NCBI GenBank assembly: GCA_024234055.1
Contig: JACKOW010000008.1
Span: 1-64,000, forward strand
DNA: 64,000 bases
From: Rhodanobacteraceae bacterium
Lineage (GTDB): Bacteria > Pseudomonadota > Gammaproteobacteria > Xanthomonadales > SZUA-5
Direction: 5' to 3'
Part shown: piece by piece, positions 20,990 through 29,463 of the stretch
How positions within the stretch are numbered: the first letter of the stretch is position 1
Layout of the letters: each line of letters opens with the position of its first letter
Translations under genes and position numbers: made by a program
The notes under the pieces: generated by a model
Told to the model about the DNA's origin: nothing
Databases searched by the model: none
The model's input: the letters and a program-made list of their open reading frames with translations, nothing else

Positions 20990-21178
20990 GGGGCACGGGG
21001 CACGGGGCACGGGGCACGGGGCACGGGGCACGGGGCACGGGACTCGGGACTCGGGACTCGGGACTCGGGACTCGGGACTCGGGAGAAGGCTACGGGCTTC
21101 GTGCTCTTGTAGGTCCAGACTTGTCTGGACGCTCTTCCGGCACCTCACCAAAAGGCGTTCAGGCAAGTCTGGACCTAC
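20990..21178. repeat. Composite repeat: 7x GGGGCAC, 6x GGGACTC, spacer, palindrome (family A)
   Basis: GGGGCAC is repeated seven times (20990-21038). It switches in phase to GGGACTC six times (21039-21080). The spacer GGGAGAAGGCTACGGGCTTC comes next, and then an imperfect inverted repeat (21109-21132 and 21155-21178) around TCCAGACTTGTCTGGACGC. It fills most of the gap 20961-21260. The last part is 83 bp before the sugar dehydrogenase start. Four or more G-tracts with short loops make the G-rich strand a G-quadruplex candidate. Confidence 0.9.
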
Positions 21179-21260
21179 AGGAGCTGGAAAACCCGTCCCC
21201 GCGCCCCACGCTGCTCACGCCTGCTATCGTCCCTCCCGATCCCCTGATCCGGAGTTCGTG

Positions 21261-22367
21261 ATGCGCACCTTCTGGCCGTGGGCCCTGCTGATTGTCTGCT
21301 TCGGAATCGGCCAGGCACGTGCTTCCGAGGTCGAGTTCCAGATCGACACCGTCGCGGAGGGGCTGGCCTTTCCCTGGTCGCTGGCCTTTCTGCCCGACGG
21401 TCGGGCGTTGCTTACCGAACGCGCCGGCCGCCTGCGCCTGATCGTCGATGGCAAGCTCGAGGAGCGCGCCATCGGCGGCGTGCCCAAGGCCTTTGTCGAG
21501 GGCCAGGGCGGTTTGTTCGAGGTGTTGCCAGACCCGGATTTCGCCAGCAATCAGCTGATCTATCTGTCGCTGGCGCAGGGTCGGTCACGGGCCAACCGCA
21601 CCCAGGTGGTACGCGCTCGGCTGGACGGCCTGGAGCTGCGTGATCGTGAAGTGCTGTTCAGCGCCAGACCAAGCAAGGACACGCCGGTGCATTTTGGCGG
21701 GCGCATGGCTTTTCTGGGCGACGGGACGCTGGTGATCGGCCTCGGTGACGGCTTCGACTATCGCGAAAAGGCGCAGCGGCTGGACAGTCATCTGGGCAAG
21801 ATCGTGCGCATCAACCGCGACGGTTCGATTCCGGCCGACAATCCCTTTGTCGACCAGAAGGATGCGCTGCCGGAGATCTACAGCTATGGCCATCGCAATG
21901 TGCAGGGCCTGCAATTCGATGCCCCCGGCCGCACGCTCTACGCCCACGAGCACGGCCCGCGCGGTGGCGACGAACTCAATGCGATCCAACCGGGCGCCAA
22001 CTATGGCTGGCCGCTGGCCACCTTTGGCCTGGACTACTCGGGTGCGGTGATCTCGCCCTATACGGAGCTGGCGGGCATGGTCTCGCCGCTGCACCAGTGG
22101 ACGCCCTCGATCGCACCCTCCGGCATGGTCATCTATCGCGGCGAAATGTTTCCCGAGTGGCAGGGCGATTTCCTGGTGACCGCCCTGGCTGCGCGCTGCG
22201 CCCAGCGACTGCGCCTGAAGGACGCCAAGCTGGTGGACGGAGAAGTGCTGTTCGCCGACCTGGGCGAGCGCCTGCGCAGCGTCACCGTGGCGCCCGATGG
22301 CGCGCTGTGGCTGCTGACCGATGCCCCCAAGGGCAAGGTACTGCGGGTCAGTCGCAAGACGCCGTGA
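21261..22367 (+). CDS. PQQ-type soluble aldose sugar dehydrogenase, secreted
   Basis: 368 residues from the ATG at 21261, with GGAG 7 bp upstream. The signal peptide is about 1-22 (MRTFWPWALLIVCFGIG, cut near ARA-S). The rest is the six-bladed propeller of the glucose/sorbosone dehydrogenase family, with FPWSLAFLPDGRALLTERAG, HFGGRMAFLGDGTLVIGLGD, YGHRNVQGLQFD, HEHGPRGGDELN and TPSIAPSGMVIYRGE. These carry the PQQ- and calcium-binding residues of Asd/YliI-like periplasmic enzymes that oxidise aldoses. The gene is opposite to its neighbours and is flanked by repeats on both sides. Open frame upstream of 21261 runs through the repeat and is not coding. Confidence 0.9.
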   Translation: MRTFWPWALLIVCFGIGQARASEVEFQIDTVAEGLAFPWSLAFLPDGRALLTERAGRLRLIVDGKLEERAIGGVPKAFVEGQGGLFEVLPDPDFASNQLIYLSLAQGRSRANRTQVVRARLDGLELRDREVLFSARPSKDTPVHFGGRMAFLGDGTLVIGLGDGFDYREKAQRLDSHLGKIVRINRDGSIPADNPFVDQKDALPEIYSYGHRNVQGLQFDAPGRTLYAHEHGPRGGDELNAIQPGANYGWPLATFGLDYSGAVISPYTELAGMVSPLHQWTPSIAPSGMVIYRGEMFPEWQGDFLVTALAARCAQRLRLKDAKLVDGEVLFADLGERLRSVTVAPDGALWLLTDAPKGKVLRVSRKTP

Positions 22368-22430
22368 TTTCAGGTCTACGTGGGCAAGGCCGAAGCGAAA
22401 GCGGGACGCGAAGGTCGCGAAGGAAAGTCA

Positions 22431-22626
22431 GGTCAATGCAGTCCCGGTAGGCCGAGGGTGCCGCGCAGCGGCTCCCCGGCTGGAACGCCATGTCTCGCTC
22501 GAAGCGGCCTTGAGGAGGGCCGCGCGCCTGCGCGGCCGCGCTGGATCTGCAACCGCGGGAGGGCTACGCCGCACGACGAGGACCTGCAAGAGCGGGAGAA
22601 GCGTCCAGACAAGTCTGGACCTGCAG
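22431..22626. repeat. Repeat-rich spacer with family A half-palindrome
   Basis: The gap after the sugar dehydrogenase holds AAGCGGGACGCGAAGGTCGC (near 22398), a relative of the GGACGCAAAGG family. It also holds a segment with GCCGCGCAGCGGC-type symmetry (about 22452-22475), a GGCCGCGCGCCTGCGCGGCC hairpin (about 22519-22540), and at 22598-22626 the arm AAGCGTCCAGACAAGTCTGG of palindrome family A. Parts resemble the gap at 35280-35520. No gene is visible. Confidence 0.65.
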
Positions 22627-22632
22627 AAGAAG

Positions 22633-22815
22633 CTACCGCACCCAGGCCAGCAGCAGCAGGCCGATCAGCATGCTGCCCAGGCCGACTGTGCGCAGCTGGC
22701 CGTCCTTGAGGCCGGCCAGCGATTGCACCGCTTCGCGCCACTGCGCCGGTGCCAGAAAGGGCAGGATGCCCTCCAGCACCAGCATCAACGCCGCTGCGGC
22801 CCAGAGATCGTTCAT
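22633..22815 (-). CDS. yjeT: DUF2065 (YjeT-like) small membrane protein
   Basis: 60 residues starting MNDLWAAAALMLVLEGILPF and ending LLLAWVR, with two membrane segments and a short loop. Size, two-helix layout and position directly after hflC match the DUF2065/YjeT family, whose function is unknown. It begins 16 bp after the hflC stop and is almost certainly in the same operon. The frame remains open upstream inside hflC, but the ATG at 22815 fits the family length exactly. Confidence 0.88.
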   Translation of the reverse strand: MNDLWAAAALMLVLEGILPFLAPAQWREAVQSLAGLKDGQLRTVGLGSMLIGLLLLAWVR

Positions 22816-22831
22816 GGGCGCAGCGCAAGGG

Positions 22832-23692
22832 TCAAGGCTGCTTGTCCTTGTTGAAGTACTCGAAGAACTCGCTCTTGGGATCGAGCACCAGCATGTTGCC
22901 CTGAGCCTTGAAGCTCTGGCGATAGGCCTCCAGACTGCGATGGAAGGCGTAGAACTCCGGATCCTTGTTGTAGGCAGCGGCGTAGATCTCCGCCGCCTGG
23001 GCATCGCCTTCACCGCGGATGCGCTGGGCGTCGCGCTCGGCCTCGGCCAGGGTCACGGCGATCTTGCGATCAGCTTCGGCACGCAACTGCTCGCCTTCCT
23101 GCGAACCGTTGGAGCGCAGCGCATTGGCGACCTGGGCGCGCTCCGAGCGCATGCGATCGAACACGGCGCCGGTGACCTGCTCCGGCAGATCGATGCGCTT
23201 GATGCGCACATCGACAATGGCAATACCCAGCGCTGCCGCCGAGACATTGGACACCTTCTTCAGGTTGGCCATCATCTCGTCGCGCTGATCAGCCACCACC
23301 TGCTGCAAGGTGCGCTTGTTGAACTCGTCGCGCATGCGGTCCTTGACGATCTGACCCAGCGACTGCTGCGCGCGCAACTCGTCACCGCGGGTGGCCGTGT
23401 AGTAGTCCTTGACGTTGGCGATGCGCCATTTCACCGCTGAATCGACCAGCACGTCCTTCTTCTCCGAGGTCAGGAAGCGCTCGGGCTTGCCTTCCAGCGA
23501 GAGAATGCGGCGATCGAACTTGATGATGTTGTTGACGAAGGGCAGCTTGAAATGCAGGCCCGGCTCAAAGTCCGTGCGCTGGATTTCACCCAGTCGGAAC
23601 AGCACCGCGTATTGGTCTTCGCGCACGGTGAAGATGCTCGAACCGATCAACACCACGATCGCGACGGCAATGGCAAGAATGAGATGTTTCAT
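22832..23692 (-). CDS. hflC: Membrane protease modulator HflC
   Basis: 286 residues starting MKHLILAIAVAIVVLIGSSI: an N-terminal membrane anchor, then the SPFH/band 7 domain (VREDQYAVLFRLGEI, EPGLHFKLPFV) and a coiled-coil C-terminus rich in Ala/Glu/Arg (ADRKIAVTLAEAERDAQRIR). HflC and HflK form a periplasmic cage around FtsH and restrain degradation of membrane proteins. The ATG lies 1 bp after the hflK stop. An in-frame Met 7 codons upstream is less likely because it lies inside hflK. The tail SEFFEYFNKDKQP is typical of HflC. Confidence 0.95.
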   Translation of the reverse strand: MKHLILAIAVAIVVLIGSSIFTVREDQYAVLFRLGEIQRTDFEPGLHFKLPFVNNIIKFDRRILSLEGKPERFLTSEKKDVLVDSAVKWRIANVKDYYTATRGDELRAQQSLGQIVKDRMRDEFNKRTLQQVVADQRDEMMANLKKVSNVSAAALGIAIVDVRIKRIDLPEQVTGAVFDRMRSERAQVANALRSNGSQEGEQLRAEADRKIAVTLAEAERDAQRIRGEGDAQAAEIYAAAYNKDPEFYAFHRSLEAYRQSFKAQGNMLVLDPKSEFFEYFNKDKQP

Positions 23693-23693
23693 A

Positions 23694-24788
23694 TCAGCGT
23701 CCCTCCCCGCCACTCACGGATGCACCGGCGCGCTCGGGCGGCGGCGGTACGAATAGTTTGTCCAGCGGCAGATACAGCATGTTGTTGCCCTTCTCACCGT
23801 CGATCAGGATTTTCGGCGTGCGTGACAGCACGTCCTGCATGGTTTCCAGATACAAACGCTTGCGGGTCACTTCCGGTGCCGCCCGATACTGCTCGGCCAG
23901 CAGGGAGAAACGCTGGGCATCACCCTCGGCCCGGGCAATGGCGGATTCCTTGAAGGCATTGGCTTCGGCCAGGATACGCGCCTTGCGACCGATGGCCTTG
24001 GGCACCACGTCCGCGGCGTAGGCCAATGCGTCGTTGATGGCGCGCTGCTTGTCTTCGCGGGCCTTGATGGCGTCGTCGAAGGCGTCCTTGACCTGATCGG
24101 GCACGGTCACGTCCTGGAAGTTGATGATGCTGATATTGATGCCGGCCTCGTAGCTGTTCAGCAATCGCTGCATGATCTCGCGTGCCTCATTGGTGAACTC
24201 GAGGCGATTGCCGATCTGCACATCATCCAGTGTGCGGCTGCCCACCACCTGACGCACGGCAGCTTCCGCCGTCTGCGCCAGCGTCTCTTCGACATCGCGC
24301 ACCTTGAACAGGAACTGGGTAGCGTCGCTGACCGTGTACTGCACGGCGAAATCGATGTTCACCAGATTCTCGTCGCGGGTCAGCATCGGCACCCGCGAAC
24401 TCATCGAGCGCACCTGGGTCACGTCCACGCGCTCGACCTGCTCGATCGGTCGCGGCAGCGTGAAGCGCGGGCCGGGTTCGAGAATGCGGTCGGCCTTCCC
24501 GAAGCGCAGCACCACGCCGCGCTCGCGCTGGTCGATGATGTGGAAGGAGTCGACCAGCACCCAGACCACCAGCACGACCAGGATCAGCCAGCCCAGACCG
24601 CCGGCCGACGCGCCACTGTTGCCGCCGGCGCCATCGCCCGAAGGCTTGCCGCCGAACAGGGCCGCCACGCGCTGCTTCATCTGCCGCAGCATTTCCTCGA
24701 GATCCGGCGGCTGTCCGCCCCCACCCCCGCCACCGCCCCCGTCTCCCCAGGGATTGCGACGTCCGCCGCCTGGTTCATTCCATGCCAT
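23694..24788 (-). CDS. hflK: Membrane protease modulator HflK
   Basis: 364 residues. The N-terminus is Gly-rich and cytoplasmic (MAWNEPGGGRRNPWGDGG, then nine or more glycines). One membrane segment follows at about 66-85, then the SPFH domain (IDQRERGVVLRFGKADRIL, PGPRFTLPRPIEQVERVDV) and a C-terminal coiled coil. It partners HflC in the FtsH complex. The start is 167 bp after the hflX stop, a larger gap than inside hflK-hflC, so an extra promoter there is possible although no clear one is seen. Confidence 0.95.
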   Translation of the reverse strand: MAWNEPGGGRRNPWGDGGGGGGGGGQPPDLEEMLRQMKQRVAALFGGKPSGDGAGGNSGASAGGLGWLILVVLVVWVLVDSFHIIDQRERGVVLRFGKADRILEPGPRFTLPRPIEQVERVDVTQVRSMSSRVPMLTRDENLVNIDFAVQYTVSDATQFLFKVRDVEETLAQTAEAAVRQVVGSRTLDDVQIGNRLEFTNEAREIMQRLLNSYEAGINISIINFQDVTVPDQVKDAFDDAIKAREDKQRAINDALAYAADVVPKAIGRKARILAEANAFKESAIARAEGDAQRFSLLAEQYRAAPEVTRKRLYLETMQDVLSRTPKILIDGEKGNNMLYLPLDKLFVPPPPERAGASVSGGEGR

Positions 24789-24955
24789 CCGCGCTTACTC
24801 CGAGGAAGCCCTGTGCAGCTTCCAACTGATTGAAATTCTGAAGACTCGTGTTGATATGGGTACCACAGGCCAAAGCTCAAGCCGTGGCGACAATGCAACG
24901 ATAGACCAACGATTGTAGCAAGGCCGTCAGCAGCGCTCAGCCCGCCACGGCGCTT

Positions 24956-26266
24956 CTATGCCTGTTCGACCGGCGCCAGCAACTGCGTGCGGACCAATTC
25001 GCCCTGATGACCCGGCAGGTTTGCCAGCTGCTGCGCCAGACGCCGTGGCAGATCGACGTCGAGATCCCAGCCCTCGCCATCGACATCGTTTTCAGAGCGC
25101 ACCGCGCCCAGCGCCATCAGCCTGGAGCGCAGCCCTGCATCGGCATAGGCCAGATGCAGGCGCCGAATGATGCGCTCGGCGCCGAACTCCGACTCGATCG
25201 CCTGGTGCAGACCGTCCAGCCCCGCTCCGGTCAGGGCCGAGGCATAGACGCGGGCGCGGATACGCCCGTCCAGTGGCTCCACCATCGGCTCGGCCCCGGA
25301 CAGATCGATCTTGTTGATCACCTGGATCTGCGGCAGATCGCCGGCGCCGATCTCCGACAGCACCGCTTCGACCTCGGCAATGTGCTCGGGCATCAGCGGA
25401 TCGGCACCATCGATCACGTGCAGCAGCAGATCGGCCTCTCGCGCTTCGGTGAGCGTGCTCTTGAAGGCCGCCACCAGTTCATGCGGCAGATCGCTGACGA
25501 AACCGACAGTGTCAGCCAGCGTCACCATGCCGAAGGAATAGCCGCCGACCCGGCGCACGGTGGGATCCAGCGTGGCAAACAGTTGATCGGCGGCATACAC
25601 ATCGGATTCGGTGAGCGCGTTGAACAGCGTGGACTTGCCGGCATTGGTATAGCCGACCAGCGCAATCTGCGGCAGCGAGCTGCGCTCGCGCGCCTTGCGT
25701 CCCTGCTCGCGCTGCTTGACCGCTGCCTTCAGGCGGGCGCGCAGGATCTTGACCCGCTCGGCCAGCAGGCGGCGATCGGTTTCCAGCTGGGTTTCACCCG
25801 GTCCGCGCAGACCGATGGCACCGCCGCGCTGGCGTTCCAGATGGGTCCATCCGCGCACCAGGCGCGTTGCCATGTGCTGCAACTGGGCCAGCTCCACCTG
25901 TAGCTTGCCCTCGTGGCTGCGGGCGCGCTGGGCGAAGATGTCCAGAATCAGACCGGCACGATCGACCACCCGACATTCCAGCAGGCGCTCCAGATTGCGC
26001 TCCTGAATCGGGGTCAGCTGATGATTGACCAGCACCAGATCGGCGCCATGACTGCGCACCAGATCGTGAGCCTCCTCGGCCTTGCCGGTGCCTACGTACA
26101 GCGCCGGATGCGGTTTGTCGACCCGCGCCGTGCATTCGGCCACGACCTCGGCGCCGGCAGAGCGAGCCAGTTCACGGAATTCGGCGGCCGCAGCGTCGTT
26201 ATCGACACCGTGGCGCTTGGGCAGGATCAGCAGTGCGCGCTCGCCGCGCCTGGAACGCTCAAACAA
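24956..26266 (-). CDS. hflX: Ribosome-associated GTPase HflX
   Basis: 436 residues. The N-terminal HflX domain (VLVNHQLTPIQERNLERLL) and the glycine-rich linker GPGETQLETDRRLLAERV precede the G domain, with G1 GYTNAGKSTLFNAL, G3-like DTVGFVSDLPHELVAAFKST and G4 NKID. HflX splits stalled 70S ribosomes, especially after heat stress. It begins 3 bp after hfq stops, so the two are coupled. Length and motifs are normal. Confidence 0.96.
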   Translation of the reverse strand: MFERSRRGERALLILPKRHGVDNDAAAAEFRELARSAGAEVVAECTARVDKPHPALYVGTGKAEEAHDLVRSHGADLVLVNHQLTPIQERNLERLLECRVVDRAGLILDIFAQRARSHEGKLQVELAQLQHMATRLVRGWTHLERQRGGAIGLRGPGETQLETDRRLLAERVKILRARLKAAVKQREQGRKARERSSLPQIALVGYTNAGKSTLFNALTESDVYAADQLFATLDPTVRRVGGYSFGMVTLADTVGFVSDLPHELVAAFKSTLTEAREADLLLHVIDGADPLMPEHIAEVEAVLSEIGAGDLPQIQVINKIDLSGAEPMVEPLDGRIRARVYASALTGAGLDGLHQAIESEFGAERIIRRLHLAYADAGLRSRLMALGAVRSENDVDGEGWDLDVDLPRRLAQQLANLPGHQGELVRTQLLAPVEQA

Positions 26267-26269
26267 GCA

Positions 26270-26527
26270 TCAACTCCCGTGCTCCTCGTCGGAGCCCTCG
26301 GATCCGGTGCCCTCGGTGATCCGCACATTGCGGGCCGGCACCACGGTGGAGATGGCGTGCTTGTAAACCATCTGACTGACGGTATTGCGCAGCAGCACCA
26401 CAAACTGATCGAAGGACTCGATCTGCCCCTGCAATTTGATGCCATTCACCAGGTAAATCGACACCGGCACCCGTTCACGGCGCAGTGCATTCAGAAATGG
26501 ATCCTGGAGTGAGTGTCCTCGGGACAT
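26270..26527 (-). CDS. hfq: RNA chaperone Hfq
   Basis: 85 residues. The Sm1 motif ([20 protein letters not shown] and the following [19 protein letters not shown]) and the Sm2 motif [12 protein letters not shown] are intact, including the Q8/F42/Y55/K56/H57-type RNA contacts of the family. The C-terminus is short and acidic ([13 protein letters not shown]). Hfq hexamers pair small RNAs with mRNAs. GAGAGG about 8 bp upstream of the ATG is a good ribosome site. miaA, the usual upstream neighbour, is 384 bp away, with the intervening DNA taken up by an octamer repeat element. Confidence 0.98.
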   Translation of the reverse strand: MSRGHSLQDPFLNALRRERVPVSIYLVNGIKLQGQIESFDQFVVLLRNTVSQMVYKHAISTVVPARNVRITEGTGSEGSDEEHGS

Positions 26528-26706
26528 GACCGCCCTCTCTTTATTTGTTGTTGGTTTGGGTGTTTCGAGGCCCTGTCGGCCCAGCCGGCGAGCGCGCTGT
26601 CACAGGAGACGTCTGCCCATCCCGCACAAACGACTCACGCAAATCCGCAAGCTGGGCTGAGTTTATCAGTCAGCGGACGTGAACGCCGCGGATAGGCGGT
26701 TTTTTT

Positions 26707-26911
26707 GGGGCACGAGGGCAAGAGGGCAAGAGGGCAAGAGGGCAAGAGGGCAAGAGGGCAAGAGGGCAAGAGGGCAAGAGGGCAAGAGGGCAAGAGGGCA
26801 CGATAGATCAAGAGCTCGCGGGAGACCTGCTTTCGCGTGCCCTCGTGCCCTCCCGCCCTCGTGCCCTCGCCGGTCGTGCCCTCGCCTGTCGTGCCCTCGC
26901 CGGTCGTGCCG
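26707..26911. repeat. Octamer tandem array with inverted C-rich counterpart
   Basis: GGGCAAGA is repeated ten times without error (26716-26795), bounded by GGGCACGA on both sides. A core follows (about 26804-26832, containing GATCAAGAGCTCGCGGGAGA). Then comes an inverted, less regular array of TGCCCTCG / GTGCCCTC units (about 26836-26911) that reaches the last bases before the miaA stop. The same core flanked by the same kind of arrays is found inverted at 31719-31864. It fills most of the 384-bp gap between hfq and miaA. Confidence 0.9.
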
Positions 26912-27838
26912 TCAGCGCAACCCTGCCAGCTCCAGCCTGCCGCTGATCGCCTCCAGACTGCCGCTGGCAGCCGGATCGAACCACTCAACGTCTGCCATGC
27001 CGCGCAACCAGGTCAGCTGGCGCTTGGCCAGCTGGCGGGTGGCGTAGATCGACAACTCGCGGCAACGGGCCAGATCGTAGTCGCCGGCCAGATGGCCCCA
27101 GGCCTGGCGATAGCCCACCGCGCGCATCGCCGGCAGGTCCGGGTGCATGTTGGGGCGGCTCATCAGCTCACGCATCTCGTCGAGGAAACCGGCGGCCAGC
27201 ATGGCATCGAAGCGTTGCTCGATGCGCCGGTGCAACAGACTGCGGTCCGGCGGGGCCAGTGCGATCAGCCGCGCCGGACGCCGCGCCGACTGCTGCCATG
27301 CGCCCTGCAGCTCGCTGATCGGCTTGCCGGTTTGCCGAAAGACTTCCAGCGCCCGCAGCAAGCGCTGCGGGTCGTTGCGGTGGATGCGCGCCGCCGCCGC
27401 CGGATCGCAGCGAGCCAAGTCCTCATGCAGCGCCTCCGCGCCGCGCTCTGCCAACTCCGCGGCCAATTGTGCCCGCAGTTCGGGATTCGCTGCCGGCAGA
27501 TCCGACAGTCCCTGCAGCAGCGCCCGCAGATAGAGCATGGTGCCACCCACCAGCAGCGGCATGCGCCCGCGACTCTGGATATCGGCGATGGCGGCTTCGG
27601 CATCAACGACAAAATCCGCCGCCGAATAGCTGTCCACCGGTTCGCGCAGATCGATCAACCAGTGCCGTACCCGCGCCAGCTGATCGGCATCGGGCTTGGC
27701 GGTACCAATGTCCATGCCGCGATAGACCAGCGCCGAATCCACACTGATGATCTCGGCGCCGTGACGCTCGGCCAGATCCAGCGCAATCTCGGTCTTGCCG
27801 GCAGCGGTAGGGCCAACGATGCAGATCAGGGGAGTCAC
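26912..27838 (-). CDS. miaA: tRNA dimethylallyltransferase
   Basis: 308 residues if the GTG at 27838 (VTPLICIVGPTAAGKTE) is used. An ATG at 27892 would add 18 residues (MVFYAISVPSHQ...) that lie in repeat-derived DNA and have no ribosome site. The enzyme adds dimethylallyl to A37 of tRNAs reading UNN codons. The P-loop GPTAAGKT is at about 8-15, the catalytic Asp/Thr region is DSALVYRGMDIGTAKP, and GGTMLYLRALLQGL is also typical. It is the first gene of the miaA-hfq-hflX order. Confidence 0.94.
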   Translation of the reverse strand: MTPLICIVGPTAAGKTEIALDLAERHGAEIISVDSALVYRGMDIGTAKPDADQLARVRHWLIDLREPVDSYSAADFVVDAEAAIADIQSRGRMPLLVGGTMLYLRALLQGLSDLPAANPELRAQLAAELAERGAEALHEDLARCDPAAAARIHRNDPQRLLRALEVFRQTGKPISELQGAWQQSARRPARLIALAPPDRSLLHRRIEQRFDAMLAAGFLDEMRELMSRPNMHPDLPAMRAVGYRQAWGHLAGDYDLARCRELSIYATRQLAKRQLTWLRGMADVEWFDPAASGSLEAISGRLELAGLR

Positions 27839-27885
27839 GCTGGCTGCTCGCTCCGGTTGATGGCTTGGGACGGATATTGCGTAGA

Positions 27886-28150
27886 AGACCATTTGTCCGC
27901 GAAGGACGCAAAAAACGCGAAGGGAAGCGCCAGATCAATCAGTGGCGGGGGTCAGGGGGCAGGGGACCCACGTTGGGGCACAGTCAGATCATGCGTAGTG
28001 GTTGGATACCTGCCCCCTGCCCCCTGTTTGATGTACGGACAAGCGCACCGCCGGGGGCACCAGGGACTCTCACCGAACAATCTGAATCCTCATTTGTTTC
28101 TGCTGTCCTTCCCGTCCTTTGCGTCCTTTGCGTCCTTGGCGGACCAATGC
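27886..28150. repeat. MITE-like element with GGACGCAAA inverted ends
   Basis: The left end reads TTTGTCCGCGAAGGACGCAA. The right end, reverse-complemented, reads AGCATTGGTCCGCCAAGGAC and continues GCAAAGGACGCAAAGG. Inside is a smaller inverted pair of G/C-rich strings (about 27953-27971 and 28009-28025, GGGGGCAGGGGA against TGCCCCCTGCCCCC). The element of about 265 bp ends 4 bp from the stop codon of the MFS gene. It shares ends with 58096-58546. No reading frame inside looks like a protein. Confidence 0.75.
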
Positions 28151-28153
28151 TCT

Positions 28154-29425
28154 TCAGGAGGCCGCGCGGCGCGCCCGATATTCGCGCCGCAGGCGCAGAA
28201 AACTCAGCGCGCCGCTGACATTCAATGCCACCGCCAGCAGCAGCGACCAGTGGCCGTGGCCGGGCCACAGCCATTCACTGCCGCGGTACAACGATACCCC
28301 GATCAACGGGGCGGCAAGTCCGCGCATGCCGGTCAGGGTCACGTGCACGCCCATGTACAGCGCCGCCTGCTCAGGCTTGGAGAAGTCGTTGTGGCCGAGG
28401 TTCCAGCCGAGTTGGCCGCCAGCGAGGCCCACACCCAGCAGCAGCGATCCCAGCACCAGAAAGGGAATCCCGCCGCCGGCGCAGCCGATGACGAAGGCCA
28501 CGCTGGCCGAGACAAAGCTCCAGGCATGAACGCTGCGGAACTCGATGATGTGCACCCGATCGTAATAGCGCGCCCAGGCACCGATGGCCAGCGGCAACAT
28601 GATCAGCGGCAGTGTGCCGACCAGCAGTACCTGCTCGAAGGGCGAGAGCATCAATCGCTCGCCAAGCACGATCAGCAGCGGTGCCGGCAGCATCAGATTG
28701 CCGGTACCGAACAGGAACATGCTCTGCATGTACTGGCGATAGACCGGGTCCTCGGCCAGCACCCGACGGAAGGTGGACAGCGAGGGCCGCAGATCGCGAT
28801 CCAGCCGCGCCTGCTGTTCACGTTCCCGCAGTGAGACATGCCCGCGCAGCCGCAGACGGCGATAGCGCCAGGCGCCGAACAGGCCGATCCCGGCCACGCT
28901 GACGAAGAACCAGGGCATGACCCCGGGGGCATGGCCCAGCAGCCAGCCCAGCAGGGCGCCACTGGCAGCCATCAGGATGGCATTCAGCGCCGACAGGCGC
29001 GAAGCCAGCCGGGCCCTGGCCGCATCCGGGAAATTGCGCCGCCAGACCACGGCACGCAGCGTGATCACACCGACCCAGGCCACACGGGCCGTGACCACCA
29101 GCAACACCGTCGCCAGCAATCCCGGCCAACCGCCAGGCACCAGCGCCAGCCCCAGCACCGCACACAATGCCAAAGACTGCCAGCGCACCGTCCACTGGAT
29201 CTTGTCGCGACCCAACTGGTGGGCCGCAAACAGAAAACTGGCAAGGTTCGCGTAGGCCGGCGCACCGGCGACCAGCGCCATCGCCAGATCGACCAGCAAG
29301 GGCGAGGCCGCATCCGCAAAGCGTGCACGCACCAGCGCGGCGGCTACCGCCCCCTCGACCGCGCCGATGCCGACACTGACCAGCGCCCAGTTGGCGAGCT
29401 CCTTGGGATACTGCGCGCCAGCCAT
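28154..29425 (-). CDS. Major facilitator superfamily-like transporter
   Basis: 423 residues with about ten to twelve hydrophobic segments and a charged central loop (about 195-240, REREQQARLDRDLRPSLSTF) separating two halves. This is the typical MFS layout. Substrate is unknown, and I cannot identify a subfamily motif with confidence. The tail RLRRREYRARRAAS-type basic end is cytoplasmic. It lies 38 bp downstream of the S46 peptidase stop? No: the peptidase gene is downstream in coordinates but upstream in transcription order is reversed, as both read leftward with the peptidase (29464-31629) first. The 38-bp gap suggests co-transcription, and hence possibly a role in taking up peptides released by the peptidase, which is only inference. 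Confidence 0.75.
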   Translation of the reverse strand: MAGAQYPKELANWALVSVGIGAVEGAVAAALVRARFADAASPLLVDLAMALVAGAPAYANLASFLFAAHQLGRDKIQWTVRWQSLALCAVLGLALVPGGWPGLLATVLLVVTARVAWVGVITLRAVVWRRNFPDAARARLASRLSALNAILMAASGALLGWLLGHAPGVMPWFFVSVAGIGLFGAWRYRRLRLRGHVSLREREQQARLDRDLRPSLSTFRRVLAEDPVYRQYMQSMFLFGTGNLMLPAPLLIVLGERLMLSPFEQVLLVGTLPLIMLPLAIGAWARYYDRVHIIEFRSVHAWSFVSASVAFVIGCAGGGIPFLVLGSLLLGVGLAGGQLGWNLGHNDFSKPEQAALYMGVHVTLTGMRGLAAPLIGVSLYRGSEWLWPGHGHWSLLLAVALNVSGALSFLRLRREYRARRAAS

Positions 29426-29463
29426 GGCTCAGTCCCGGTCGGTAGCGCAGACGGCGAGCGAGC

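Noticed and set aside
26685..26706. Plus-strand terminator (GC-rich stem followed by seven T)
   Set aside because: The stem is only 4 bp and no plus-strand gene lies upstream. It is probably the edge of the octamer repeat.
26707..26911. Possible CRISPR array
   Set aside because: The unit is 8 bp with no spacers, and no cas genes are present. It is a simple tandem repeat.
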